Source: Clostridiales bacterium (GTDB lineage: Bacteria > Bacillota > Clostridia > Lachnospirales > Lachnospiraceae). From it: DNA of 53,009 nucleotides. A program made the position numbers and the translations under genes. Shown here piece after piece: positions 1-6,312 of the stretch. The stretch is from contig JAQXIM010000116.1 in NCBI GenBank assembly GCA_029007785.1, positions 1-53,009 of the forward strand, read 5' to 3'. How positions within the stretch are numbered: the first letter of the stretch is position 1; the number at the start of each line of letters is the position of its first letter. The notes under the pieces were generated by a model. The model was not told the origin of the DNA. It was given only the letters and a program-made list of their open reading frames with translations, and ran no database searches.

Positions 1-1
1 T

Positions 2-310
2 GCTAATATGCCTACCACCAGAGAAGCAACCGATTATCTGACCGAAAAGGGCGTTCTCTTTATGCCTGGTAAGGCTTCCAATGCCGGCGGTGTGGCTGTA
101 TCTGCTCTGGAGATGGCTCAGAACAGCATGAGAACCCGCAGAAGCTTCGAAGCAGTTGATTTTGACCTTCATAACATTATGAAAGATATCTTCCGTCAGG
201 TATCCAGTGCCGCTGAAGATTATGGTCATCCCGGAAATTACGTTTACGGAGCCAACATTGCCGGTTTCCGCCGCGTAGTAAAGTCTATGAGAGCACAGGG
301 TTGGGTATAA
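2..310 (+). CDS. gdhA: NADP-type glutamate dehydrogenase, C-terminal fragment
   Basis: This is the last ~103 codons of a gene whose start lies before the window; the reading frame is open from base 2. The visible protein (NMPTTREA, GKASNAGGVAVSALEM, then a C-terminal helix ending RAQGWV) matches the end of the hexameric glutamate dehydrogenase family, which interconverts 2-oxoglutarate plus ammonium and glutamate. The GKAxNAGGVAVSxLEM segment belongs to the nucleotide-binding domain of the family. Cofactor choice (NADPH) is inferred from the overall resemblance to the anabolic Firmicute enzymes and cannot be proved from this piece. A good terminator follows 18 bases after the stop, so the gene is probably the last or only one of its transcript. 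Confidence 0.9.
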   Translation, partial: ANMPTTREATDYLTEKGVLFMPGKASNAGGVAVSALEMAQNSMRTRRSFEAVDFDLHNIMKDIFRQVSSAAEDYGHPGNYVYGANIAGFRRVVKSMRAQGWV

Positions 311-327
311 GAGAATATTGGCAGAAC

Positions 328-372
328 AAAAAGGAGTCTTACACCGGGAACGATGTGAGGCTCCTTTTTTTC
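328..372 (+). terminator. Rho-independent terminator of gdhA
   Basis: A ten-pair stem, AAAGGAGTCT with AGGCTCCTTT (one G-T pair), closes a 16-base loop and is followed by a run of T. It begins 17 bases after the gdhA stop codon. Confidence 0.85.
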
Positions 373-415
373 TGTTCACTGACAGGTCAGGAGGATTGGT
401 AAAGCTGCTATACAA

Positions 416-463
416 TAAAAACCGTTGACCGGAGGATTTTGCTGCCTCTGATCAACGGTTTTT
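416..463 (-). terminator. Terminator of the minus-strand cupin operon (works in both directions)
   Basis: AAAAACCGTTGA and TCAACGGTTTTT form a perfect 12-bp stem with T runs on both strands. It lies directly beyond the stop codon of the leftward operon (ends at 466) and after gdhA, so it can end transcription from both sides. Confidence 0.85.
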
Positions 464-465
464 GT

Positions 466-1095
466 TTAGTGAACCTCAACGCCCAGGAAGATACAGGGAG
501 TTATGCTGCGGTATCTGTGCCAGGTGTAAGCACCTTCCTTGTTCCATGTTGCCATGTGAGTGGAGCCTGCAGACAAAGGGAGTGAGGCATACATGGAATC
601 GGGATCCTGGGACTTCATCAGGTCGACGGCGCCTTGACCGACGATCTGAACGTGAAGCTCCTGTACCTTGGGATCCGCATGATCCTTATGGATTCCGGAG
701 GGCGCATCGGGATCTGCCACGAGGCAGAAATTAACAGATACATTACCCAGGGTTTCCTTGGGAGACTTAATATAAGGGCTGTTTTTATGCTGAGGCAGCC
801 CGGTCAGCTGATAGTTGGACTTCCATGCAGCGCACAGAGCGTTCATGGTGATGCGGTCAGCCAGATTAATGGTGTCGTAGCCGACAATCAGCAGTGCTTT
901 GCCAGGAACGGAGACAGTTACATCACGGACAGCCATGGCCTTCAGAGGGGCCAGTTCGAATTCTCCGTTAATAATAACTTCCTGTTCCTTGTCCAGGTTT
1001 ACCAGAACGGAAGGAAAAGTTACTTCAAAGGCTTCCTCTGACTCAAGATAACGAGTTTCAAGGAAAGGTTCACCGAATGATAATTTCTGATTCAT
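466..1095 (-). CDS. Cupin-like protein B of the oxidoreductase/isomerase operon, family not recognised
   Basis: This is a 209-residue protein with no signal peptide or membrane segment. It carries both cupin signatures. Motif 1 is seen as H136, H139, E146 (also H148) and G153 in IHKDH...ELHVQIVG. Motif 2 is seen as G178, H180 and N185 in AGSTHMATWN. A metal-binding jelly-roll is therefore likely. It is a paralogue of the 227-residue protein encoded first in the same operon: both share the YxKSPK segment near residue 110 and the C-terminal WHxYxSxTPCI motif. The start is fixed by AAAGGAGG six bases before the ATG. It is the last gene of a four-gene unit, 18 bases after the TIM-barrel gene. The operon suggests handling of an oxidised sugar or glycoside; the substrate is unknown. 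It does not look like the short beta subunit (DUF6379) of known C-glycoside deglycosidases. Confidence 0.7.
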   Translation of the reverse strand: MNQKLSFGEPFLETRYLESEEAFEVTFPSVLVNLDKEQEVIINGEFELAPLKAMAVRDVTVSVPGKALLIVGYDTINLADRITMNALCAAWKSNYQLTGLPQHKNSPYIKSPKETLGNVSVNFCLVADPDAPSGIHKDHADPKVQELHVQIVGQGAVDLMKSQDPDSMYASLPLSAGSTHMATWNKEGAYTWHRYRSITPCIFLGVEVH

Positions 1096-1113
1096 ATTGT
1101 ACCTCCTTTGGAT

Positions 1114-1935
1114 TTATCCAAACACCTTTCTCATGTAGTTCAGACCGGTGCGGGCACATTCGAAGCTGGTAGGCCAGGGCTTGGCCTCGATGCTTACCCA
1201 GTCGCTGTAGTTTGCTTCCTTCAGGACAGCAGCTGCCTCGTAGAAGTTAAAGTGCTTGTCATCGGGCAGCAGACGTCCGGGATCAGATACATGGAAGAGT
1301 ACCAGCTTGCCCAGGGAGCGCTTGATGGCAGCCACCGGATCGGGATCTTCGGTAACCATGTGATAGGTATCGCCGTTGTATTTCAGCAGATCGCAATTGA
1401 ACTTTTCCAGGAAAGAGATGGTTCTCTCTGTAGAGCAGAATACATCCCCGTCATTGCGGTTGATCTGTTCCATAACGAAGGGACAGTCAATCTCCACTGC
1501 GTACTCCAGAGTACGTGCAACGGAGTCAGTCAGAATATCCTCAAACTCCTCGTCGGTCTGTCCGGGCTGCTTGCGGCCTCTCAGATATCCCACCAGAACC
1601 TGAGAATCCAATTCCTTCGCCAGGTCAAGCTGTCTGTGAAGACGCTCTACGGTGGCCATACGGATCTTCTTGTCGGGATGAGTCATGCTCATGCCCTCGT
1701 GGACATAAGCCAGACCGGTGGTGATGGCGGAGCAGCCCAGATTGTGACGATCCAGGGTTGCTCTTAATTCTTTTGCATTATACTGGGCGGGATCCTGGAT
1801 CTGAAGCTCGATTCCATCATAGCCCAGTACCTCGGCGACAGCGGCACATTCTTCATAAGAAGTTCCGCGGAGAGGGAAGGGGGAGACCGCCTCTAACGGG
1901 CGGTCAACGGTACATACACTGAATTTCATTGCCAT
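1114..1935 (-). CDS. Sugar phosphate isomerase/epimerase-like TIM-barrel protein
   Basis: A 273-residue AP-endonuclease-type TIM barrel (Pfam AP_endonuc_2 family). The metal ligands expected for this fold are all visible: E156 (VMEQ), D189 (GDTYHM), H215 (FHVSDPGR) and E250 (IEAKPW). Members include ketose 3-epimerases, hydroxypyruvate isomerase, inosose dehydratase and the alpha subunit of gut C-glycoside deglycosidases, so the exact reaction cannot be read off. AGGAGG lies nine bases before the first ATG; a second ATG two codons on is possible. It sits 14 bases after the Gfo/Idh/MocA gene. That pairing suggests the oxidoreductase makes a keto sugar or keto glycoside, which this enzyme isomerises or cleaves by a metal-assisted enolisation. 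The pathway is inference; the fold is well supported. Confidence 0.8.
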   Translation of the reverse strand: MAMKFSVCTVDRPLEAVSPFPLRGTSYEECAAVAEVLGYDGIELQIQDPAQYNAKELRATLDRHNLGCSAITTGLAYVHEGMSMTHPDKKIRMATVERLHRQLDLAKELDSQVLVGYLRGRKQPGQTDEEFEDILTDSVARTLEYAVEIDCPFVMEQINRNDGDVFCSTERTISFLEKFNCDLLKYNGDTYHMVTEDPDPVAAIKRSLGKLVLFHVSDPGRLLPDDKHFNFYEAAAVLKEANYSDWVSIEAKPWPTSFECARTGLNYMRKVFG

Positions 1936-1949
1936 TTGGACAGGCCTCC

Positions 1950-3125
1950 TTACAGCTCAATGGTTCTGCCTTCTTCTGCAGAACGGAAGGCAGCGTATAC
2001 AACACGGATGATATCGTAAGCCAGTTCGAAGGGAGTTTCGGTGGGAGTTCCGTATGCCATGGATTCCAGGAAGGACTTCATCTCACCGGTATAACCGCGA
2101 ATTACCTCATCGGATACGAAAACATTGTTCCAGCCGGTTTTTGGAGGATTCAGCTCGCCCCAATATACGTTGTCCAGACCATTGTCATCGCAGCAGTAGG
2201 TCTTCAGCAGATCATTTTGGGTCAGGTTCATCTGGAATTTCATGTCGTTGCAGGCGATATTGACGTGGTTGGCAGAACCGCCGACAACCGCATCGGTACC
2301 GATCACGTTGCAGATGGAACCGTCGGAGTATACAAGGATGATGTTGGAGCAGTCCTCAACATCGTTAGGATGAGCCTGCGCATACTGCTTTTCTCCCTCT
2401 TTCAGCGGAACCTTGGAGATCTGACCCATAACAGCGGTAACAGATTTTACGGTAATCTCTTCGCCGCGTGCCTGTGCCTCAACCTGCTTCAGGTACATCA
2501 TGGTGGAGAGGATGTGGATACCATTTCTCATGGTGGTGCCGCCGCCGAAGTTCTTCCACTCGGAAGCTGCAGGGCTGGTAGAACCGATGATAGACTCAAT
2601 GCCGTTCATGAACATGATCTTGCTCTTCTTTGCACGGAGAATCTCAGCAGCCTTCTGTACGGGAGTTGCATATACAAAATCCTCGGCATAGAAGAACTGA
2701 CCTTCGCTTTCGTTGATAACCTTCTTCAGCTCAGCCAGCTGCTTGTCCATGTCTTCCCACATGGCAGCTTTGCTTACGGTTTTGCCGATATTGTCGGAGC
2801 CGTCGCCGAAGTAACCGGTGATGGGTTTCTCACAGATGATGCTCTTGCCGGCTTTCAGAGCCTGAATGCAGTAAGGGATATGCAGACGAGGGGGAACGGA
2901 GATATCGATCAGATCGATTTCAGGATCGGCAACCAGTTCATCGTAGCTTGTGCAGATCTGCTCATAATTGTATTTTGCGCGGAACTCTTCTGCCTTCTCT
3001 GCGTTTCTTGCGCATACAGTTTTCAGACGAATGGGAATGCCGCCTGCATTCATATATCCGTTTACATGCAGGAATGCACCATAACCATAACCGACAGTAC
3101 CGATGGTGATAACGTCTTTTTTCAT
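1950..3125 (-). CDS. Gfo/Idh/MocA family NAD(P)-dependent oxidoreductase
   Basis: A 391-residue protein with an N-terminal Rossmann fold (VGYGYGAFLH, residues 11-20) and the hallmark EKP motif (CEKPITGYF, E99-K100-P101), followed by the usual alpha/beta dimerisation domain. The family oxidises or reduces sugars, inositols and glycosides with NAD(P). The start chosen is the ATG preceded by AAAGGAGA with seven bases spacing; an in-frame ATG 17 codons upstream has no ribosome site. It lies between the first cupin (51 bases before) and the TIM-barrel isomerase (14 bases after). By analogy with gut glycoside degradation sets such as DgpA plus DgpBC, it may oxidise a sugar ring hydroxyl to a ketone as the first catabolic step. 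Substrate and cofactor are not determined. Confidence 0.85.
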   Translation of the reverse strand: MKKDVITIGTVGYGYGAFLHVNGYMNAGGIPIRLKTVCARNAEKAEEFRAKYNYEQICTSYDELVADPEIDLIDISVPPRLHIPYCIQALKAGKSIICEKPITGYFGDGSDNIGKTVSKAAMWEDMDKQLAELKKVINESEGQFFYAEDFVYATPVQKAAEILRAKKSKIMFMNGIESIIGSTSPAASEWKNFGGGTTMRNGIHILSTMMYLKQVEAQARGEEITVKSVTAVMGQISKVPLKEGEKQYAQAHPNDVEDCSNIILVYSDGSICNVIGTDAVVGGSANHVNIACNDMKFQMNLTQNDLLKTYCCDDNGLDNVYWGELNPPKTGWNNVFVSDEVIRGYTGEMKSFLESMAYGTPTETPFELAYDIIRVVYAAFRSAEEGRTIEL

Positions 3126-3176
3126 TGTGGATTCTCCTTTTCGTGTCATAGAGTTTGTAATAATTCGTTGTATCAA

Positions 3177-3860
3177 TCAAAGATCCGTGGGATGATAGTT
3201 CTCATTATTTCCCCGATCCAGCTCAATAGGGCAGTAGATGCAGGGAGTCACACTCTTGTATTCGTGCCAGGGATAATTTCCCTGGGCATTATACATCTTA
3301 TCGTGAACAATGCCGGGAGCCATGTTCAGCTCCTGATGAATGTTTTCTTTATCCTCATAATCATACACACGCATCATTCCATAGCCGGCAATCTGAGCGT
3401 GTACCTCATCGAAGTCCCGGTCGTGTTCTCTGTGAGGGCCTGAGGGGACCATTCCTTCGCTGACAAAGCACAGATTCAGTTCGATATGATCGCTTCCCTC
3501 GCCGATACAGAATTTGGGAGACTTATAATAAGGAAGTCCTTTATGTCTGGCAATTCCGGACATCTCATAGAGAGACTTCCAGGTTTTCATGATCTTGTCT
3601 GCGGTAGCGGGATCAGTGATGTCGGTGCGCTCTACATCGCGGATCAAAAAAGCCTTTACCAAGTTGCGAACTGTCATGTTTTGAACCATGGCTGCCTTCA
3701 GCGGAACAATCGTACGCTCGCCGTCCAGAAAGATGTTCTGCTGCTCGTGCTCCGCCAGATTGATTACCATGCTTTTTTTATCAACATGGTAGGAATCTTC
3801 GCCTTCTACATAGTCGATGCTGAAGAAAGGTTCAGCAAAATCCAGTTGTAAGATAGACAT
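3177..3860 (-). CDS. Cupin-like protein A, first gene of the oxidoreductase/isomerase operon
   Basis: A 227-residue soluble protein and paralogue of the one encoded at 466-1095. Cupin motif 1 is visible as H143, H146, E152 (and H154) and G159 in PHREH...DEVHAQIAG. Motif 2 is PGIVHDKMYN with H186 and N191. Both proteins also share YxKSPK near residue 112 and WHxYxSxTPCI near the C-terminus. A metal-binding jelly-roll enzyme or subunit is likely, for example an isomerase, epimerase or partner of the TIM-barrel protein. The start has AGGAGG six bases upstream. It is the promoter-proximal gene, with a likely sigma-A promoter at 3934-3962 and a LysR-type site just beyond it. I do not recognise the family, and two paralogues in one operon is unusual. 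Confidence 0.7.
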   Translation of the reverse strand: MSILQLDFAEPFFSIDYVEGEDSYHVDKKSMVINLAEHEQQNIFLDGERTIVPLKAAMVQNMTVRNLVKAFLIRDVERTDITDPATADKIMKTWKSLYEMSGIARHKGLPYYKSPKFCIGEGSDHIELNLCFVSEGMVPSGPHREHDRDFDEVHAQIAGYGMMRVYDYEDKENIHQELNMAPGIVHDKMYNAQGNYPWHEYKSVTPCIYCPIELDRGNNENYHPTDL

Positions 3861-3933
3861 ATTTTCCTCCTGTGGATGGATTCGTGGAATCAGTTCAATC
3901 GTATAAGATTTGTTTGATTTCCGTGTTGTCCTT

Positions 3934-3962
3934 ATTCTAATCGGAAATCTGCAAAAAGTAAA
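3934..3962 (-). promoter_or_regulatory. Probable promoter of the cupin operon
   Basis: Read leftward, TTTACT (-35, at 3957-3962) and TAGAAT (-10, at 3934-3939) are 17 bases apart and give a 5' leader of about 65 bases. The match is moderate, as expected for an activated promoter. Confidence 0.5.
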
Positions 3963-3984
3963 TCTAAATAAAGTTAAGTTGACG

Positions 3985-3999
3985 TTAAGTAAAACTTAA
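3985..3999. promoter_or_regulatory. Palindromic candidate operator for the LysR regulator
   Basis: TTAAGTAAAACTTAA is a perfect 6-3-6 palindrome. A further GTTAAGT lies 11 bases to the left (3973-3979), repeating the one at 3984-3990. The palindrome lies about 22 bases upstream of the proposed -35 of the leftward operon, the usual place for the recognition site of a LysR-type activator. Confidence 0.5.
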
Positions 4000-4005
4000 T
4001 GTAAA

Positions 4006-4160
4006 ATGATATAAGGGTCAAACGCAGAGAACTCCTGAAAACATTCGAAATCCGCTTGTTTTTCTGAGAAAAATGGCTGCTTTCTCATGTTTTGTCGAAT
4101 CCCGGAATCATGTGTTTTCATGCAGGCATGAAACATATGACCTTCTGACCCTTATATCAT
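4006..4160. repeat. 155-bp element bounded by perfect 15-bp inverted repeats
   Basis: ATGATATAAGGGTCA at 4006-4020 is exactly repeated in inverse at 4146-4160, and each end is bordered by AAA on the outside. The interior has no open frame and holds further hairpins: an imperfect one at 4109-4139 around CATGC/GCATG, and ATTCGA near 4042 paired with TCGAAT near 4096. It could be a small non-autonomous mobile element (MITE type) or an unusual control region between the LysR gene and its target operon. The rest of the gap 3861-4222 holds the promoter and operator listed separately. Confidence 0.6.
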
Positions 4161-4222
4161 AAATTAGTATGAGCAGGAACAAATGGACATAGAATATATG
4201 TTTGATGGGAAGGAAAATCAGA

Positions 4223-5104
4223 ATGGATACAGCAAGATGCAAAGCTTTTGTTGCCTCGGTGAAGACAGGCAGTTTTTCGAGAGCTGCGGAGCAGCTGAAC
4301 TATACGACGTCCGGTGTCAGCCAGCTGGTGAACGCGCTGGAGGAGGATCTGAAATTATCTTTATTCCAGAGAAGCAGGAAGGGGGTCACGCTGACGACAG
4401 ACGGAGAACGGATGTATCCCGTGATTCTGAATTTTTTGCGTCAGGAAGAAAGGATCTATCAGATGGCGGATGAGATCAGCGGACTTCTGGTGGGGAATAT
4501 ATCCATTGCCGCCTATCCCAGTATTTGTGCATCCTGGCTTCCGGACATGATCAGCCGATTCCAGGAACAGCACCCGGGCGTCAGCTTCAAGATCAATGAT
4601 GACGGCGTGCGGCGCCATATCATTGAGGAGCTGCAGAATGGGTATGCAGATATGGGGTTCCTGAGCAATCGTCATGATCTGATAGGAGAATGGATTGAAC
4701 TGGAGAAAAATCCCATGGTTGCTCTGGTTAGTCTGGACAGTCCGTATGCTCAGCTGGACTCTTTTCCATTGAATGAGTGTGAGACAGCAACCATGATCGA
4801 GTGTTCCCATGGCAAGAATCCGGATCTGTCCTATATTTTCGCCGGTCACCATATCGTTCCCAATATTGTATATACGACCCTGACCTCCAGCACAGCGGCT
4901 GCAATGGCTTCCCGGAACATGGGAGTATTTATCACCAATGAACTGAGTACTCACATGTGGGACTTCCCGGCGAAGCTCCTTCCTTTGGATCCCCCCCAGT
5001 ATGTGGAGCTTGGTATGGTCGTTTCTCCCATGTCTTATGGTTCGCCGGCGGTGAAAGCCTTTGTACGGTTCTTTCGGAAGGAATTCAAAAAACGGCTTGA
5101 ATAA
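4223..5104 (+). CDS. LysR-family transcriptional regulator
   Basis: A 293-residue protein with the LysR N-terminal winged helix-turn-helix (SFSRAAEQLNYTTSGVSQ, roughly residues 17-34, then LEEDLKLSLFQRSRKGVTLT). It is followed by a periplasmic-binding-like effector domain starting near GNISIAAYPS. The ATG chosen has GGAAGGAAA eight or so bases upstream; the ATG seven codons earlier lacks a site. It is divergent from the cupin/oxidoreductase operon, the classic arrangement for a LysR activator and its target. The palindrome at 3985-3999 is the best candidate binding site. The co-inducer is unknown but is likely to be the substrate of that operon or an intermediate. No terminator is evident after the gene. 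Confidence 0.9.
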   Translation: MDTARCKAFVASVKTGSFSRAAEQLNYTTSGVSQLVNALEEDLKLSLFQRSRKGVTLTTDGERMYPVILNFLRQEERIYQMADEISGLLVGNISIAAYPSICASWLPDMISRFQEQHPGVSFKINDDGVRRHIIEELQNGYADMGFLSNRHDLIGEWIELEKNPMVALVSLDSPYAQLDSFPLNECETATMIECSHGKNPDLSYIFAGHHIVPNIVYTTLTSSTAAAMASRNMGVFITNELSTHMWDFPAKLLPLDPPQYVELGMVVSPMSYGSPAVKAFVRFFRKEFKKRLE

Positions 5105-5188
5105 CTGGTTTTTGGAGTGTCAGTTCAGGCTGCGGCGACAGGTTTTGCAGGTAAAATGAAAAGAAGTGAGGGATTCGGGCTGCAATTC

Positions 5189-5217
5189 TTGCTTTTTTAC
5201 AGCAATTATCGTATTAT
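5189..5217 (+). promoter_or_regulatory. Probable promoter of the zinc-ribbon protein gene
   Basis: TTGCTT and TATTAT are 17 bases apart, with the ATG about 115 bases downstream. The remaining bases between 5105 and 5332 show nothing else I can support. Confidence 0.45.
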
Positions 5218-5332
5218 GACTGAAAAGAAACCTCAAATGATGCCTGCGGAGATCGTCTTGTTTTTTGGGAGAAATATTGTAGGTTCCGTATCATGGGGAT
5301 TGTTTTGCAGGTGAAAGATAGGAGGAAGAAAA

Positions 5333-5905
5333 ATGTATTGCAGAAACTGCGGAGAAGAAATGCCGGATGAGGCATTGGTTTGCGGAAAATGTGGAACGCC
5401 GGTGAAGACAGAAAAATCAGATCGTTCACAGGATAGAGAGAATGGGGAAAGAGATTCTGAGGCATGGGGATATGCTCAGGAAAACAGAAGAGATGAAGCA
5501 GGATATTATAGAAGTTCTGAAGAAAATCCTTATCGGTACGAGGAATCGTCGAATGGGGATCAAAGAAATCCCTATTCTTACTCCAATAACAGCTATGAAC
5601 AAAAACAGGAGCAGAAACCGGAACCGGATAAGACGGGGAAAGAGGGAATGGCAACGGCGTCTTTGGTTCTGGGAATTATTGCAGTGGTATCCTGCTGTAT
5701 TCCGTATCTAGCCATTCCCGTGAGCATTGCAGCCATTGGATTTGGTATACTGGGATACAAATCGGCTGCTCGGACAAAAGCGATTATCGGTATCGTTCTG
5801 GGTGTGGTTATGCTTCTGGTGGGGATGACACTGCTCATTTCCATTTCCGCACTGATGCCTTACAGTGAAGAATTGCTGGAATCCTTCTCCATGTATATGG
5901 AATAG
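5333..5905 (+). CDS. Zinc-ribbon protein with two C-terminal membrane segments (DUF4190-like)
   Basis: 190 residues. The N-terminus is a zinc ribbon (C3, C6, C17, C20; YCRNCGEEMP and CGKCGTP). A polar low-complexity linker rich in E, S, N, Q and Y follows (about 25-103). The C-terminal third has a glycine-rich hydrophobic hairpin (about 107-140 and 149-172) of the kind seen in DUF4190 proteins. The start has GGAGGAAG just upstream. Such proteins are common in Clostridia and their role is unknown; a membrane-tethered zinc ribbon facing the cytoplasm is the simplest reading. It stands alone, with its own promoter and a strong terminator behind it. Confidence 0.75.
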   Translation: MYCRNCGEEMPDEALVCGKCGTPVKTEKSDRSQDRENGERDSEAWGYAQENRRDEAGYYRSSEENPYRYEESSNGDQRNPYSYSNNSYEQKQEQKPEPDKTGKEGMATASLVLGIIAVVSCCIPYLAIPVSIAAIGFGILGYKSAARTKAIIGIVLGVVMLLVGMTLLISISALMPYSEELLESFSMYME

Positions 5906-5989
5906 CACCTGATTTCGGGAGCAGGAAGTGCGAAACAGTCCATTTGTTCCTTGGCCCGTAATATTGATTCGGAGGTTGTTTCGTATCCC

Positions 5990-6039
5990 AAAAGTGCAGA
6001 TGTCAGAGAGTGATTAATTCTGACATCTGCACTTTTTTT
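5990..6039 (+). terminator. Strong Rho-independent terminator after the zinc-ribbon gene
   Basis: AAAGTGCAGATGTCAGA pairs perfectly with TCTGACATCTGCACTTT (17 bp) around an 11-base loop, and a run of T follows. It isolates the next gene, adhE. Confidence 0.9.
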
Positions 6040-6073
6040 GTGACTGAATCTGTATTTTTTGTAACTAAATATG

Positions 6074-6103
6074 TTGACAAATGCGAACGGGCAATGATAC
6101 TAT
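6074..6103 (+). promoter_or_regulatory. Probable promoter of adhE, with a leader of about 200 bases
   Basis: A consensus TTGACA is followed after 18 bases by TACTAT. The stretch 6110-6312 is an untranslated leader with no open frame. It contains AACAAT and ATTGTT in inverse (6129-6134, 6147-6152) and a small CCCC-TCT-GGGG hairpin near 6215. I match it to no known riboswitch. Confidence 0.6.
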
Positions 6104-6312
6104 GAACTTATATTCGATAGAAATGACGAACAATGAAAAATAAATGATTGTTTTTTATTTATCACTTAAATTTCTTGTTTTTCAGAGCTTGAATGTATTT
6201 TCGAACCCTATTGTCCCCTCTGGGGGGAGAAAAAAGTATCATGTTTCTAATTAAGTCTCAAGTGCAGTAGCAAATCCAAGCCAATCGAATTAAATTTGCA
6301 GGAGGAACAAAT

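Noticed and set aside
1929..3443. Long plus-strand open frame of about 500 codons
   Set aside because: It lies opposite the Gfo/Idh/MocA and cupin genes, which have family motifs and ribosome sites. It has neither.
466..3860. Direct naming of the operon as a puerarin-type C-glycoside deglycosidase (dgpABC)
   Set aside because: The oxidoreductase and TIM barrel fit, but the other two proteins are over 200 residues with cupin motifs, unlike the short beta subunit (DUF6379) that I know. Substrate cannot be claimed.
6129..6152. Rex (redox repressor) site before adhE
   Set aside because: The inverted pair is AACAAT...ATTGTT, the opposite orientation to the TTGTT...AACAA form of Rex sites, and the centre is too long.
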